40,808 nucleotides of DNA from an uncultured Burkholderiales bacterium (GTDB taxonomy: Bacteria > Pseudomonadota > Gammaproteobacteria > Burkholderiales > Burkholderiaceae_C), in contig CAIPII010000244.1 of the NCBI GenBank assembly GCA_903865035.1, positions 1 to 40,808 on the forward strand, written 5' to 3'. Both the position numbers and the translations under genes were made by a program. How positions within the stretch are numbered: position 1 is the stretch's first letter; every line of letters starts with the position of its first letter. The notes beneath the pieces are model-generated. The model saw nothing but the letters and a program-made list of their open reading frames with translations, ran no database searches and was not told the origin of the DNA. Positions 1-9,884 of the stretch are shown one piece after another.

Positions 1-58
1 CCATTTTCAACAGGCAGGCTTGATCGCCTTTCACTTGAAGCACTAAGGACAGATTTGC

Positions 59-598
59 ATGAACGCATTACTCAAGCTCTCCAAGTGGATTGACCACTTG
101 ACCCATCAGCTCTCACATTTGGCCACACTATGCGTGCTTTTAGCCGCGGGCGTTTCGGCCTTGAACGCCTTTGTGCGCTATGGCTTTGATTGGAGCTCCA
201 ACGCTTTTCTTGAAATTCAGTGGTACTTGTTTGCTGTGACCGTGATGCTTGGTGCGCCATGGGTTTTGAAGCTCAACGAGCACGTTCGAGTGGATTTGCT
301 CTACAGCAAATACAAAGGTGCCATGCCGGTTTGGATCGACTTGCTCGGTCTCTTGTTTTTCCTTCTCCCCGTGATGTCTTTCATCGGCTGGCTCAGCTGG
401 CCTCTCTTTTGGAACGCATGGAGCAGTGGCGAGATGTCTGCCAACGCAGGCGGACTGCTCAGGTGGCCTGTCATGCTGCTCTTGCCCCTTGGCTTTGGCT
501 TGGTGTGCCTTCAAGGACTGAGCGAGGTGATCAAGCGAGTGGCCCATTTGATGGGTCGCATTGAGCTTGATTTGCACTACGAAAAACCCATGCAATAA
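59..598 (+). CDS. TRAP transporter small permease subunit (DctQ-like)
   Basis: 179 aa ORF with four hydrophobic segments and DctQ-like motifs (FLEIQWYLFAVTVMLGAPWVLKLNEHVRVDLLYS); immediately upstream of a DctM ORF. Confidence 0.92.
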   Translation: MNALLKLSKWIDHLTHQLSHLATLCVLLAAGVSALNAFVRYGFDWSSNAFLEIQWYLFAVTVMLGAPWVLKLNEHVRVDLLYSKYKGAMPVWIDLLGLLFFLLPVMSFIGWLSWPLFWNAWSSGEMSANAGGLLRWPVMLLLPLGFGLVCLQGLSEVIKRVAHLMGRIELDLHYEKPMQ

Positions 599-610
599 GA
601 AAGATACAAC

Positions 611-2161
611 ATGGAAATGCAAAACTTCGCCCCCATCATGTTTGGCCTTTTGGTCTTGGTGATGCTCATCGGTTTTCCAGTGGCATTCTCTTTGTCTGCT
701 TTGGGACTTGGATGTGGACTCTTTGCCATTCAAATGGGCTGGTTTCCTGCCAGCTTCATGGCCAATTTACCACTCAATGTCTTTGGCATCTTGAGCAACG
801 ACCTTCTCTTGGCCATTCCGTTTTTCACATTCATGGGCGCCGTGCTTGAAAAATGCGGCCTCGCTGAGGACATGCTCGACTCCATGGGACAACTCTTTGG
901 TCCAGTCAAAGGCGGCTTGGGTTACTCGGTCATCATCGTGGGCTTCATCTTGGGTGCCATCACGGGCACTGTAGCCGGTCAGGTCATCGCCATGGCCTTG
1001 ATCTCTTTGCCCGTCATGATCAGGTATGGCTACAACATGCGTTACGCAACGGGTGTACTCGCCGCCTCTGGCACCATCACACAATTGGTGCCTCCATCAT
1101 TGGTCTTGATCGTCATGGCCGATCAATTGGGACGCTCAGTGGGTGACATGTACAAAGGCGCGTGGGGACCAGCCATTTTGCAAGTCACACTCTTTGCCCT
1201 CTACACCTTTGGACTGGGAATCCTAAAGCCCGATCACGTCCCAGGTGTGCCCAAAGAGGCACGCACCCTAAAAGGCTGGTCTTTGTGGTTCAAGTGCCTC
1301 AAAGGCATCATCCCCTCAGCGCTTTTGATCTTTGCGGTACTGGGCTCCATGGGCGGACTGCCTGGGATGAACACTGCCATCGCCACCCCAACCGAAGCCG
1401 GTGCAATGGGTTGCATGGGCGCCTTGCTCTTGGCAGCCATTCACTCAAGGCTCACCAAAGCGTTGGTCTGGGAGGCCATGTACAGCACCATGCGCTTGAC
1501 AGCCATGGTGGTCTTCATCTTGATTGGCTCCAGAGTCTTCTCCATGGTCTTCCAAGGCGTTGACGGCGCCAAGTGGGTCGAGAGCATGCTCACTGGATTG
1601 CCAGGTGGACAGGTGGGCTTTTTGCTCGTGGTCAATGCCTTCATCTTCTTTTTGGCCTTCTTCTTGGATTTCTTTGAGATTGCCTTCATCATCCTTCCCC
1701 TCTTGGGTCCAGTGGCCAACAAACTGGGCATTGACTTGGTGTGGTTTGGGGTGCTCTTGTGCGTGAACATGCAAACCAGCTTCATGCATCCCCCGTTTGG
1801 CTTTGCCTTGTTTTACCTGCGTGGCATTGCTGACACGCTCTTCAAAGAAGGTCGCATCTCCAAACCCATTGCCTCGTCTGACATTTACTTGGGCGCCATC
1901 CCTTGGATCATCATGCAACTCATCTTGGTGGTGGTGGTGATTTTTGTCCCGCAAAGCGTCACCCTCTTCATCGACAAAGAGGAGAAAATCGACCTGGACA
2001 AAGTGGTGATTGAAATGCCCATGGACACGCCCTTGAGCGCTTCACCCGACGAACAAAACCCCCTCACGAGCGAACCATCACCCGAGAGCAACAGCGCTCA
2101 AAAAACACCTGAGGACGATGAACAAAAGCGAATGGAAGAGCTCTTCAAAGTGAAGAAGTGA
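611..2161 (+). CDS. TRAP transporter large permease subunit (DctM-like)
   Basis: 516 aa polytopic ORF with DctM-like segments (GFPVAFSLSALGLG, GTVAGQVIAMALISLPVMIRYGYN, ATGVLAASGTITQLVPPSLVLIVMADQLGRSVGDMYKGA); 12 bp after dctQ. Confidence 0.95.
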   Translation: MEMQNFAPIMFGLLVLVMLIGFPVAFSLSALGLGCGLFAIQMGWFPASFMANLPLNVFGILSNDLLLAIPFFTFMGAVLEKCGLAEDMLDSMGQLFGPVKGGLGYSVIIVGFILGAITGTVAGQVIAMALISLPVMIRYGYNMRYATGVLAASGTITQLVPPSLVLIVMADQLGRSVGDMYKGAWGPAILQVTLFALYTFGLGILKPDHVPGVPKEARTLKGWSLWFKCLKGIIPSALLIFAVLGSMGGLPGMNTAIATPTEAGAMGCMGALLLAAIHSRLTKALVWEAMYSTMRLTAMVVFILIGSRVFSMVFQGVDGAKWVESMLTGLPGGQVGFLLVVNAFIFFLAFFLDFFEIAFIILPLLGPVANKLGIDLVWFGVLLCVNMQTSFMHPPFGFALFYLRGIADTLFKEGRISKPIASSDIYLGAIPWIIMQLILVVVVIFVPQSVTLFIDKEEKIDLDKVVIEMPMDTPLSASPDEQNPLTSEPSPESNSAQKTPEDDEQKRMEELFKVKK

Positions 2162-2167
2162 AAAAAA

Positions 2168-2209
2168 ATCCCTGAACAAGAAGACTCTAAGTCCTCTCAC
2201 TCAGGGATT
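2168..2209 (-). terminator. Rho-independent terminator of dctP (minus strand)
   Basis: Minus strand reads AATCCCTGA-GT-GAGAGGACT-TAG-AGTCTTCTT-GT-TCAGGGATT followed by a T-run (2161-2168 on + is poly-A): a two-segment long hairpin plus U-tract. Confidence 0.85.
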
Positions 2210-2283
2210 GATCACCTCATCACCTCCCCCCACTTGACCCAATCCCATTCAGAGGCATCGGATCAAAGCAAGGGGCTTGAAGA

Positions 2284-3366
2284 TTACATTTTTTGCGCTT
2301 GCATGAAACGGTCAAACTCGGCTTCGGTGAAGCGGAACCACAAGTCTTGCTCGGCTCTGAATTTGAGCCACTCTGTGTAGACTTTCTTCCAGTTTTCATT
2401 TTTGGAAGCAATCTCTTCGTACAGACCCATGGCTTCTTTGTAAGCGCCATTCATCACGTCTTTGGGGAAAGCTTTGAGCTTGGTACCTGTGCCCACCAAT
2501 TGCTTTAGCGCACCAGGATTGTGGGTGTCGTAGCGAGCTTGAATGTTCACGTGAGCCACGGTTGAGGCTGCTTCTAAGATGGCCTTGTGGTCTGCACTCA
2601 ATGCATCGTATGCTTTGTTGTTGACAAACAAATCCAACTGAGGACCACCCTCCCACCAACCTGGGTAGTAATAAAAGGGAGCCACTTTGTTGAAATTGAG
2701 TTTCAAATCATCATAGGGTCCAATCCACTCGGCCGCATCGATGGTGCCTTTCTCGAGTGCAGGATAAATGTCACCACCAGGCAAGCTTTGTGGCACCACG
2801 CCCAATTTTTCCATGACCTTTCCACCAAGGCCACCCCCAATGCGCATCTTCAAACCTTTGAGATCGGCCAAGGTCTTGATTTCTTTTCTGAACCAACCCG
2901 CCATCTGTGCGCCCGTGTTACCCATTGTGAAATTCACAATGTTGTACTTGGCGTAGAACTCTCTCATGAGCTTCATGCCAGGACCATCAAACATCCATGC
3001 GGTTTGCTGCCTTGAGTTCAATCCAAACGGAATGCCACAACCCAATGCAAAGGTTTCATCCTTGCCCGTGAAGTAATAAGCCGCTGTGTGGCAGCATTCC
3101 ACAGAGCCTTGCTGCACACCATCGACCACGCCAAAAGCGGGCATCAACTCACCAGCGCCGTGCACTGAGATCTCAAACTTGCCACCCGACATCTCTTTGA
3201 CGGTTTTGGCAAAAAGCTCCGAACCCCCAAACAAGGTGTCCAAAGATTTGGGGAAACTGGAAGCCAGTCTCCAACGCACCTGAGCTTGGGCGTGAACGCT
3301 TGGCGCCACTGCTGCGGCCAAAATGCCAGCCAATCCTGCATTTTTAATAACTAAACGACGATCCAT
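2284..3366 (-). CDS. TRAP transporter substrate-binding protein, TakP-like (alpha-keto acid type)
   Basis: 360 aa, signal peptide with Ala-rich h-region, RWRLASSFPKSLDTLFGGSELFAKTVKEMSGGKFEISVHGAGELMPAFGVVDGVQQGSVECCHTAAYYFTGKD resembles TakP/DctP family. Confidence 0.88.
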   Translation of the reverse strand: MDRRLVIKNAGLAGILAAAVAPSVHAQAQVRWRLASSFPKSLDTLFGGSELFAKTVKEMSGGKFEISVHGAGELMPAFGVVDGVQQGSVECCHTAAYYFTGKDETFALGCGIPFGLNSRQQTAWMFDGPGMKLMREFYAKYNIVNFTMGNTGAQMAGWFRKEIKTLADLKGLKMRIGGGLGGKVMEKLGVVPQSLPGGDIYPALEKGTIDAAEWIGPYDDLKLNFNKVAPFYYYPGWWEGGPQLDLFVNNKAYDALSADHKAILEAASTVAHVNIQARYDTHNPGALKQLVGTGTKLKAFPKDVMNGAYKEAMGLYEEIASKNENWKKVYTEWLKFRAEQDLWFRFTEAEFDRFMQAQKM

Positions 3367-3496
3367 GACTTCTTCTCCTTTTGATTAAATCAATTCTCAA
3401 CCGTGCACACCTTCGAGAGTGCTCATCAACTTTAATTTTATAACCCCTCACAACACCCCATGACCGCGGGTTTACCCACGCCGCGCTCACCATGTT

Positions 3497-5359
3497 CTAA
3501 GGCTTGGGCAAAAGCGCTCCAAAACGAGCTTCAATGCTGGCTTGAATGCCTTGAGCATCAAGGCCTTCGTGGGACAACAACTTGGCGGGGTCACCATGGT
3601 CGGTGAACACATCTTTGATGCCCAAATTGAGCACCGGCAAATGAAGCCCCGCAGCTTGAAGTGCCAACAACACAGCCGAGCCAGCTCCACCCAAGATTTG
3701 CCCCTCCTCCAGCGTCACCAATGCCTCATGGGTCTGAGCCACATGGATCAGCATCTCTGTATCAAGCGGCTTGGCCCAGCGCATGTTGATGACCGTCAAA
3801 TCCAATGCCTCTGCCACCTTCAAGGCTGGATAGAGCAAGCTGCCAAAACACAGCACCGCAATTCGGCGCCCAACTCGCCTCTCTTGCGCCTTTGCATAAG
3901 GCAAGGGCGTGAGGTCCTTGGTAACAGGAACCCCCACACCCGCCCCACGCGTGTATCTCACCGCAACAGGGTGGTCTTGCTCATGGGCGGTGCACAAAAG
4001 TTGACGCAATTCTTGTTCATCCGCTGGAGTGGCCACACTCACATTGGGCACACAAGACAAAAACGCAATGTCAAACACACCCGCATGTGTTGGGCCATCT
4101 GCACCCACAATCCCAGCTCTATCCAAGGCCAAGACCATGGGTAATTTTTGCAGTGCCGCGTCGTGTATCAACTGATCATAGGCGCGCTGCAAAAAGGTGG
4201 AATAAATCGCCACCACTGGCTTCATGCCTTCACACGCCAAACCCGCGGCAAAGGTGAGCGCATGTTGCTCAGCAATGCCGACATCAAAGTACCTCTCAGG
4301 GAAACGCTTCTCAAACTCCACCAACCCAGAGCCCTCACGCATGGCTGGAGTGATGCCCACCAAACGCGCATCCGCATGGGCCATGTCACAAAGCCACTCG
4401 CCAAACACTTGGGTGAAGGTTTTGGGCTGAGGATGCTGGGGAGGCACCAAGCCCTTGGCAGGATCGAATTTTCCAGGACCATGATACGCAATGGGGTCGG
4501 CCTCAGCCAACCCATAGCCTTGTCCCTTTTTCGTGACCACGTGCAAGAACTGAGGCCCCTCCAAGCGCCTGATGTTCTCAAGCGTTGGCACCAAAGAGTC
4601 CAGATCATGTCCATCGATGGGCCCAATGTAGTTGAAGCCAAACTCCTCAAACAAAGTGGCTGGAACAATCATGCCTTTGGCATGCTCCTCAATGCGCTTG
4701 GCCAACTCAAACAAGGGGGGTGCACCTTTGAGGACTTGCTTGCCCACTTCCTTTGCAGCGGAATAAAAGCGCCCGCTCATCAGTTGCGCCAAGTAGCGAT
4801 TGAGTGCGCCAACAGGGGGGCTGATGGACATGTCGTTGTCGTTCAAAATCACCAACAAATTGACTTTGGAGACACCCGCATTGTTCAAGGCCTCAAAGGC
4901 CATACCGGCCGTCATCGCACCGTCTCCAATGATCGCCACCGCACGGCGATCCTCTCCCTTGATGCGAGCCGCCTCAGCCATGCCCAAAGCGGCCGAGATG
5001 CTGGTCGAAGAGTGCGCTGTGCCAAAGGCGTCAAATTCGCTTTCATCGCGCTTGGGAAAACCACTCAATCCACCCAACTGCCTGAGCGTGGACATGCGGT
5101 TTTTGCGACCCGTCAAGATCTTGTGAGAATAGGTCTGGTGCCCCACATCCCAGACCAATCGGTCCTGTGGGGTGTCAAAAACGTAGTGAAGGGCCAGCGA
5201 GAGCTCAACCGTTCCCAAATTCGAGCTCAAATGCCCGCCTGTCTTGGCCACACTCTCGAGCAAAAAAGTCCTCAATTGCGAGGCCAAAGGTTTGAGTTGT
5301 GCGCGACTCAGTCGCCTCACATCCTCCGGTCCATTGATCGCACCCAGTAAATCTTCCAT
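3497..5359 (-). CDS. dxs: 1-deoxy-D-xylulose-5-phosphate synthase
   Basis: DXS motifs: [63 protein letters not shown]; start set at internal Met [17 protein letters not shown]. Confidence 0.97.
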   Translation of the reverse strand: MEDLLGAINGPEDVRRLSRAQLKPLASQLRTFLLESVAKTGGHLSSNLGTVELSLALHYVFDTPQDRLVWDVGHQTYSHKILTGRKNRMSTLRQLGGLSGFPKRDESEFDAFGTAHSSTSISAALGMAEAARIKGEDRRAVAIIGDGAMTAGMAFEALNNAGVSKVNLLVILNDNDMSISPPVGALNRYLAQLMSGRFYSAAKEVGKQVLKGAPPLFELAKRIEEHAKGMIVPATLFEEFGFNYIGPIDGHDLDSLVPTLENIRRLEGPQFLHVVTKKGQGYGLAEADPIAYHGPGKFDPAKGLVPPQHPQPKTFTQVFGEWLCDMAHADARLVGITPAMREGSGLVEFEKRFPERYFDVGIAEQHALTFAAGLACEGMKPVVAIYSTFLQRAYDQLIHDAALQKLPMVLALDRAGIVGADGPTHAGVFDIAFLSCVPNVSVATPADEQELRQLLCTAHEQDHPVAVRYTRGAGVGVPVTKDLTPLPYAKAQERRVGRRIAVLCFGSLLYPALKVAEALDLTVINMRWAKPLDTEMLIHVAQTHEALVTLEEGQILGGAGSAVLLALQAAGLHLPVLNLGIKDVFTDHGDPAKLLSHEGLDAQGIQASIEARFGALLPKP

Positions 5360-5360
5360 C

Positions 5361-6299
5361 TCAACTCTTTCTGTGAACCACAAGTGCAGCCAATGCACCC
5401 AAGGCCTGCGTTTGCTTGAGCCCACTTTGACTCAATTGATCCAGTGCCTCGTCGTACAAGCCCATAGCGTAATCCCTTGCGCCCTCTAACCCTAAGAGAG
5501 CCACGAAATTGGGCTTGTCATTCAAGGCATCCTTGCCTGGCGTTTTACCCAAAGTCTTTGCATCCGAGACCACATCCAAAACGTCATCGATGACTTGAAA
5601 GGCAAGCCCCAATTTTTCCGCGAAGGTGGTTAAAAATTGCGCGCATGACTGCCAACGGCTGTCCTCTAAATGAGAGCAAGCCGCCCCCATGAGCACACTG
5701 GCTCTGAGCAAAGCACCGGTTTTCTTGGCGTGCATGAGCTCCAACTGTGCTTGAGTCAGACGCAGGCCAACACTGGAGAGATCAATGGCTTGCCCGCCGC
5801 ACATGCCTTGCAAGCCAGCAGCTCGACTCAAAATGCGGCATAGCCTGGCTTGAATGGCCTCACTCACCTCTTGCGGCTCAGGAGTGATCACCTCAAAAGC
5901 CAAAGTTTGAAGCGCGTCACCACACAAAAGCGCCATCGATTCCCCAAACTTCACATGCACGGTGGGCAATCCACGGCGCAAAACATCGTTGTCCATGCAC
6001 GGCATGTCATCGTGAACCAAAGAATACGCATGCACCATCTCAAGTGCACAAGCCGCGCGCAACGCGGCTTGCTCCAAATCCGCCCTGGGCTTTGCACCAT
6101 CGAACTCTCGCATGGCCTCGCGTGCAGCCAAGCACAGCAAAGGGCGCAAACGCTTACCCCCACCCAAGAGCGCATGGCTCATGCTCTCATACAAGGCTTG
6201 GGGCTCAAAGGGTTTGAGCCACTGCTGCATGGCCAAATCAACTCTCTTGAGCTCGTGCTCGCTCCAGCCACTCCAATCGAAAGACTGAAGCTCGCTCAT
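5361..6299 (-). CDS. ispA: Polyprenyl (farnesyl/geranyl) diphosphate synthase
   Basis: [13 protein letters not shown], first Asp-rich motif DDMPCMDND, second motif DDVLD; directly upstream of dxs. Confidence 0.96.
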   Translation of the reverse strand: MSELQSFDWSGWSEHELKRVDLAMQQWLKPFEPQALYESMSHALLGGGKRLRPLLCLAAREAMREFDGAKPRADLEQAALRAACALEMVHAYSLVHDDMPCMDNDVLRRGLPTVHVKFGESMALLCGDALQTLAFEVITPEPQEVSEAIQARLCRILSRAAGLQGMCGGQAIDLSSVGLRLTQAQLELMHAKKTGALLRASVLMGAACSHLEDSRWQSCAQFLTTFAEKLGLAFQVIDDVLDVVSDAKTLGKTPGKDALNDKPNFVALLGLEGARDYAMGLYDEALDQLSQSGLKQTQALGALAALVVHRKS

Positions 6300-6547
6300 T
6301 CAACAACCCCAGTCAAAGGCTTCAATTGGCCTTCGTCCAAACGCTTGATTTGATCCTCCAAGCCAGAGAGCTTTTCTCGGCAAAACGTTAAAAGTTGTGA
6401 GCCACGCTCATAAGCCACCAGCAACTCATCCAGTGGCAATTGAGCCGCTTCCATTTGACGCACCAAGTCCTCAAGCTCCTTGACGGCCAACTCATAGGTC
6501 TCGGGCAAGGGATGATCCTTGGAGGGGTTACTTTTAGGTTTAGACAT
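6296..6547 (-). CDS. xseB: Exodeoxyribonuclease VII small subunit
   Basis: YELAVKELEDLVRQMEAAQLPLDELLVAYERGSQLLTFCREKL; 4-bp ATGA-type overlap with ispA; start at MSKPKSNPS. Confidence 0.93.
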   Translation of the reverse strand: MSKPKSNPSKDHPLPETYELAVKELEDLVRQMEAAQLPLDELLVAYERGSQLLTFCREKLSGLEDQIKRLDEGQLKPLTGVVE

Positions 6548-6895
6548 AAATATTTGCAAAGGAAAAGTCCCACAAAGCTGCTCCATCAAAACACTGAGGA
6601 CGCTTACAAAAACCAGCCCAAAGGACTCGTCAACGCTTGGGGTACAAGTGCCGATGTTAAATCATCCTGCACCACCAAGGGGATTGGCGCACTGCAAAAG
6701 CACATTGAGCTTGATTTTTTGTCACTGACTCCAAGCCCCACACGCATTCAAAGGGATGAAAGCATGCAAAAAAACGACACCCAAAGCCCATGAAACAACG
6801 CCCTCTTGGGTGGGCATCTCGCCTTCGGTCCACAAAACACGGGGCTTGGCAATGGTTAAAGCTGGCAAACACGCCCTAAAACGCGAATCTAAATA

Positions 6896-6901
6896 TATAA
6901 T
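6896..6901 (+). promoter_or_regulatory. Candidate -10 box (TATAAT) upstream of the Rieske oxygenase gene
   Basis: Perfect TATAAT in AT-rich TAAATATATAATG about 70 bp before the predicted ATG; no convincing -35 at 16-18 bp. Confidence 0.4.
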
Positions 6902-6971
6902 GCAAGGTTCCCCCGGAATAATCCCGGTTTTTTCAGTATCTCCCTGTGGGGAGTCTTTAGGTCAGGTCCCT

Positions 6972-8090
6972 ATGTCTGATTTAAGTCTTCAACTGCAGCA
7001 GGCGCACAGCCAACTTCCAGTCGAGAGTTATTTTGATCAAGCGCTCTTTGAGCGTGAGATGGATTTGCTTTTCTCAAAAGGCCCACGCTACGTGGGTCAT
7101 GAGTTAAGTGTTCCCGAAATCGGAGATTACCAAACCCTCAATCACGAGGGTGAGGGACGAGTACTGGTTCGAACCCCTAAGGGCATTGAACTGCTCTCCA
7201 ATGTCTGCAGACATCGACAAGCCATCATCCTCAAAGACCGCGGCAACTTGAATGCCCAAAGTCTCAATTCTGGTGGCAACATTGTCTGCCCCATCCACCG
7301 CTGGACTTACTCTGACCAAGGCACCCTCATTGGGGCACCCCACTTTGCGCACGATCCGTGCTTGAACTTGGCTCAATATCCCTTGCAAAATTGGAATGGA
7401 CTGCTCTTTGAATCGAGCGGCAGAGATGTCAACTTGGACCTCGCAGCCATGGGCCCTAGGGGTCAACTCGATTTCGCTGGCTACCAACTGGCCAAGGTCG
7501 AAATGCACGAATGCAACTACAACTGGAAAACCTTTGTAGAAGTCTATCTAGAGGACTATCACGTGGGTCCCTTTCATCCTGGACTTGGACAGTTTGTTGC
7601 ATGCGATGATTTGAAGTGGGAGTTCAAGCCCGAGTTCTCGGTGCAAACGGTTGGAGTGGCGCACAAGCTGAGCAAGTCCGGTAGCGCTGTCTACGATCGC
7701 TGGCAAAAAGCCCTCATGAACTTCTCCAAAGGCCAAGCCCCCTCTCAAGGCGCCATTTGGCTCACCTACTACCCCCACATCATGGTGGAGTGGTATCCCC
7801 ATGTGCTCACCGTATCGACCTTGTGGCCCATGGGTCCTCGCAAGACCCTCAACAAAATCGAATTCTTCTACCCTGAGGAAATCGTGGCTTTTGAGCCTGA
7901 ATTCATTGCCGCTCAGCAAGCCGCATACATGGAAACATGCGCCGAAGATGATGAGATCGCAGAGAGAATGGACGCTGGCCGCTTGGCGCTCATGAATCGT
8001 GGACAAAACGAGGTTGGTCCCTACCAAAGCCCCATGGAAGACGGCATGCAGCACTTTCATGAGTGGTACCGCGAAAAGCTCAAGTACTGA
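6972..8090 (+). CDS. Aromatic ring-hydroxylating dioxygenase, Rieske alpha subunit family
   Basis: Rieske motif CRH ... CPIHRWTYS, followed by a mononuclear iron region (EVYLEDYHVGPFHPGL); start at MSDLSLQLQQ, because the upstream in-frame extension lacks protein-like character. Confidence 0.9.
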   Translation: MSDLSLQLQQAHSQLPVESYFDQALFEREMDLLFSKGPRYVGHELSVPEIGDYQTLNHEGEGRVLVRTPKGIELLSNVCRHRQAIILKDRGNLNAQSLNSGGNIVCPIHRWTYSDQGTLIGAPHFAHDPCLNLAQYPLQNWNGLLFESSGRDVNLDLAAMGPRGQLDFAGYQLAKVEMHECNYNWKTFVEVYLEDYHVGPFHPGLGQFVACDDLKWEFKPEFSVQTVGVAHKLSKSGSAVYDRWQKALMNFSKGQAPSQGAIWLTYYPHIMVEWYPHVLTVSTLWPMGPRKTLNKIEFFYPEEIVAFEPEFIAAQQAAYMETCAEDDEIAERMDAGRLALMNRGQNEVGPYQSPMEDGMQHFHEWYREKLKY

Positions 8091-8114
8091 GTCGCCCCCA
8101 CACATCGACTTGCA

Positions 8115-9011
8115 ATGAACCACGCCCCTTTTGACACCCTCATCGGAGCTGCTCAACTGGCTGCATTGATGAGCGAGTCAGCTGCTTTGCAAGCACAGCC
8201 CAAACACCTGGTGATCTTTGACGTGAGTCACGATCTGGCGAACCCCTCTTGGGGTCTTCAACAGTATGAGAGCGCTCACATTCCTGGCGCCTTTTACGCC
8301 GATCTATCCTTGCACCTGAGCGCACATGCCACAACACCGCACTTGAATGCGGGCAGACATCCTTTGCCCACTCGAGAGGTGTTCGCTCAATGGTTGAGTC
8401 TCTTTGACATTGGCCCAGACACCCAAGTCGTGGTTTACGACCGAAACAACATGAATTTTTGCGGCCGCCTTTGGTGGATGCTCAAATGGTGTGGCCACTC
8501 ACACGTGGCCATCTTGGATGGCTCCTTCAATGCATGGACACAGTCTCAACACAAGGTCGAGAGTGGTCACAATGAGCCCCCCAAACACGCCTCAAGCGCC
8601 TTCAAATTGCGCACTGCCCTCTTGGACTGGGTCTCAACCCAAGAAGTGCAAATGCAGCTTGGAGGCGAGCAAACGCTCATCGATGCAAGAGCACCTCAAC
8701 GCTTTCGCGGGGAGCTCGAACCCTTGGACCCCCAAGCGGGACACATTCCCGGCGCCTTGAACAGACCCTTCGCACTGAATTTGAACGAGCAAGGATTTTT
8801 CAAATCCGCCGAGACCTTGAGGCAAGAGTTCTTGACGCTTTTGCAGGGACGGGACCCCTCAAGCGTGATCCACCACTGTGGAAGCGGTGTGAGCGCAGTG
8901 CCCAATATTTTGGCTTTCTCCTTGGCTGGGCTTGGAGAGTCCAAACTCTATGCTGGTAGCTTCAGCGAATGGAGCCGAACACCAGGCCTACCCGTTGAAC
9001 AAGGCGGTTGA
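8115..9011 (+). CDS. Sulfurtransferase (two-domain rhodanese / 3-mercaptopyruvate sulfurtransferase family)
   Basis: Tandem rhodanese domains: HIPGAFYADLSLHLS, LFDIGPDTQVVVYD, LIDARAPQRFRGELEPLDPQAGHIPGALNRPF, HHCGSGVSAVPN (active-site Cys loop). Confidence 0.92.
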   Translation: MNHAPFDTLIGAAQLAALMSESAALQAQPKHLVIFDVSHDLANPSWGLQQYESAHIPGAFYADLSLHLSAHATTPHLNAGRHPLPTREVFAQWLSLFDIGPDTQVVVYDRNNMNFCGRLWWMLKWCGHSHVAILDGSFNAWTQSQHKVESGHNEPPKHASSAFKLRTALLDWVSTQEVQMQLGGEQTLIDARAPQRFRGELEPLDPQAGHIPGALNRPFALNLNEQGFFKSAETLRQEFLTLLQGRDPSSVIHHCGSGVSAVPNILAFSLAGLGESKLYAGSFSEWSRTPGLPVEQGG

Positions 9012-9065
9012 ATCAAGCTTTGGGGAGATGTTGCACTCAAGTTCAACTCTTGACATGGAGCGCAC

Positions 9066-9869
9066 TCAACTGAGCCATTGGATGCTCATCTGAACCCAAA
9101 TCATGCCCGCAAAAAGCCACGCAATTTGAGCCAATGTTGACCTGGCGTTGAGCCTTTTTTGCAATTGAGGAATCAAATCGGCCAAGGCCACGTAGAGGTA
9201 GCTGCTGGAGGCGATGCACAAGATATAAGGCACGATGGACTCTCGTCCCTCTAGCAACAAAAATGCAATCTCACCCCCTAAGCAAGTCACAGCACCGGAG
9301 AGCGTGAGCTTGATCAAAGCTCGACCCTTGCCACTTGGATTTTGTGACAACACCACCAAGTCCCCCATGTGATGCGGGATCTCATGCGCCAAGACAGCCG
9401 CTGTGGCCGCGCAACCCAAGCCCACATTGGCCATGAAAGCACCCGCCACGAGCATGCCATCTCCAAAAGCGTGAACACTGTCTCCCAACAAGACCGACCA
9501 CCCACCTTGCCGGAAAGCAGATGAGGGGCTGTGTTCATGGTGAGCGTCATCATGGCCTGCGTGTTCATGATGAGAGTGACCCATGTCGTGGGAATGCTCA
9601 TGCCCATGGTGCCACAACTCGGCTTTGTCCAATAAAAAGAAAAAGATCAATCCAATCAGCAAAGCAATGAACAAAGACTGAGGAGCAACCTCCGAGCCAA
9701 AGGCCTCGGGCAACAAATGCAAAAAAGCAGTGGCCAGCAAAGCCCCTGCAGCCAGACTCAACATGTGCTGCTGATAGCGATTGAGCAAAGCACGCGACAA
9801 ACACCACGCCACCCAAACGCTGCCAACCCCACACACCAAGGTTGCGAGCAATATGATCATCATCAACAC
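9066..9869 (-). CDS. ZIP family metal transporter
   Basis: 267 aa polytopic; His-rich loop HHGHEHSHDMGHSHHEHAGHDDAHHEHS; HAFGDGMLVAGAF and HEIPHHMGDLVVL ZIP signature. Confidence 0.93.
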   Translation of the reverse strand: MLMMIILLATLVCGVGSVWVAWCLSRALLNRYQQHMLSLAAGALLATAFLHLLPEAFGSEVAPQSLFIALLIGLIFFFLLDKAELWHHGHEHSHDMGHSHHEHAGHDDAHHEHSPSSAFRQGGWSVLLGDSVHAFGDGMLVAGAFMANVGLGCAATAAVLAHEIPHHMGDLVVLSQNPSGKGRALIKLTLSGAVTCLGGEIAFLLLEGRESIVPYILCIASSSYLYVALADLIPQLQKRLNARSTLAQIAWLFAGMIWVQMSIQWLS

Positions 9870-9884
9870 ATCAAATCCTTGTTC

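Noticed and set aside
1-58. Possible tail of an upstream coding sequence (e.g. frame 2 HFQQAGLIAFHLKH*)
   Set aside because: Too short to assign to a frame or family.
4148-5350. 400 aa + strand ORF antisense to dxs
   Set aside because: Fully opposite a clear dxs gene; composition is His/Arg/Gln-rich without motifs, typical of a shadow ORF.
6756-6971. N-terminal extension of the Rieske oxygenase ORF
   Set aside because: Low protein-like character (MKACKKTTPKAHETTPSWVG...), overlaps the -10 box and leader hairpins; start at 6972 preferred.
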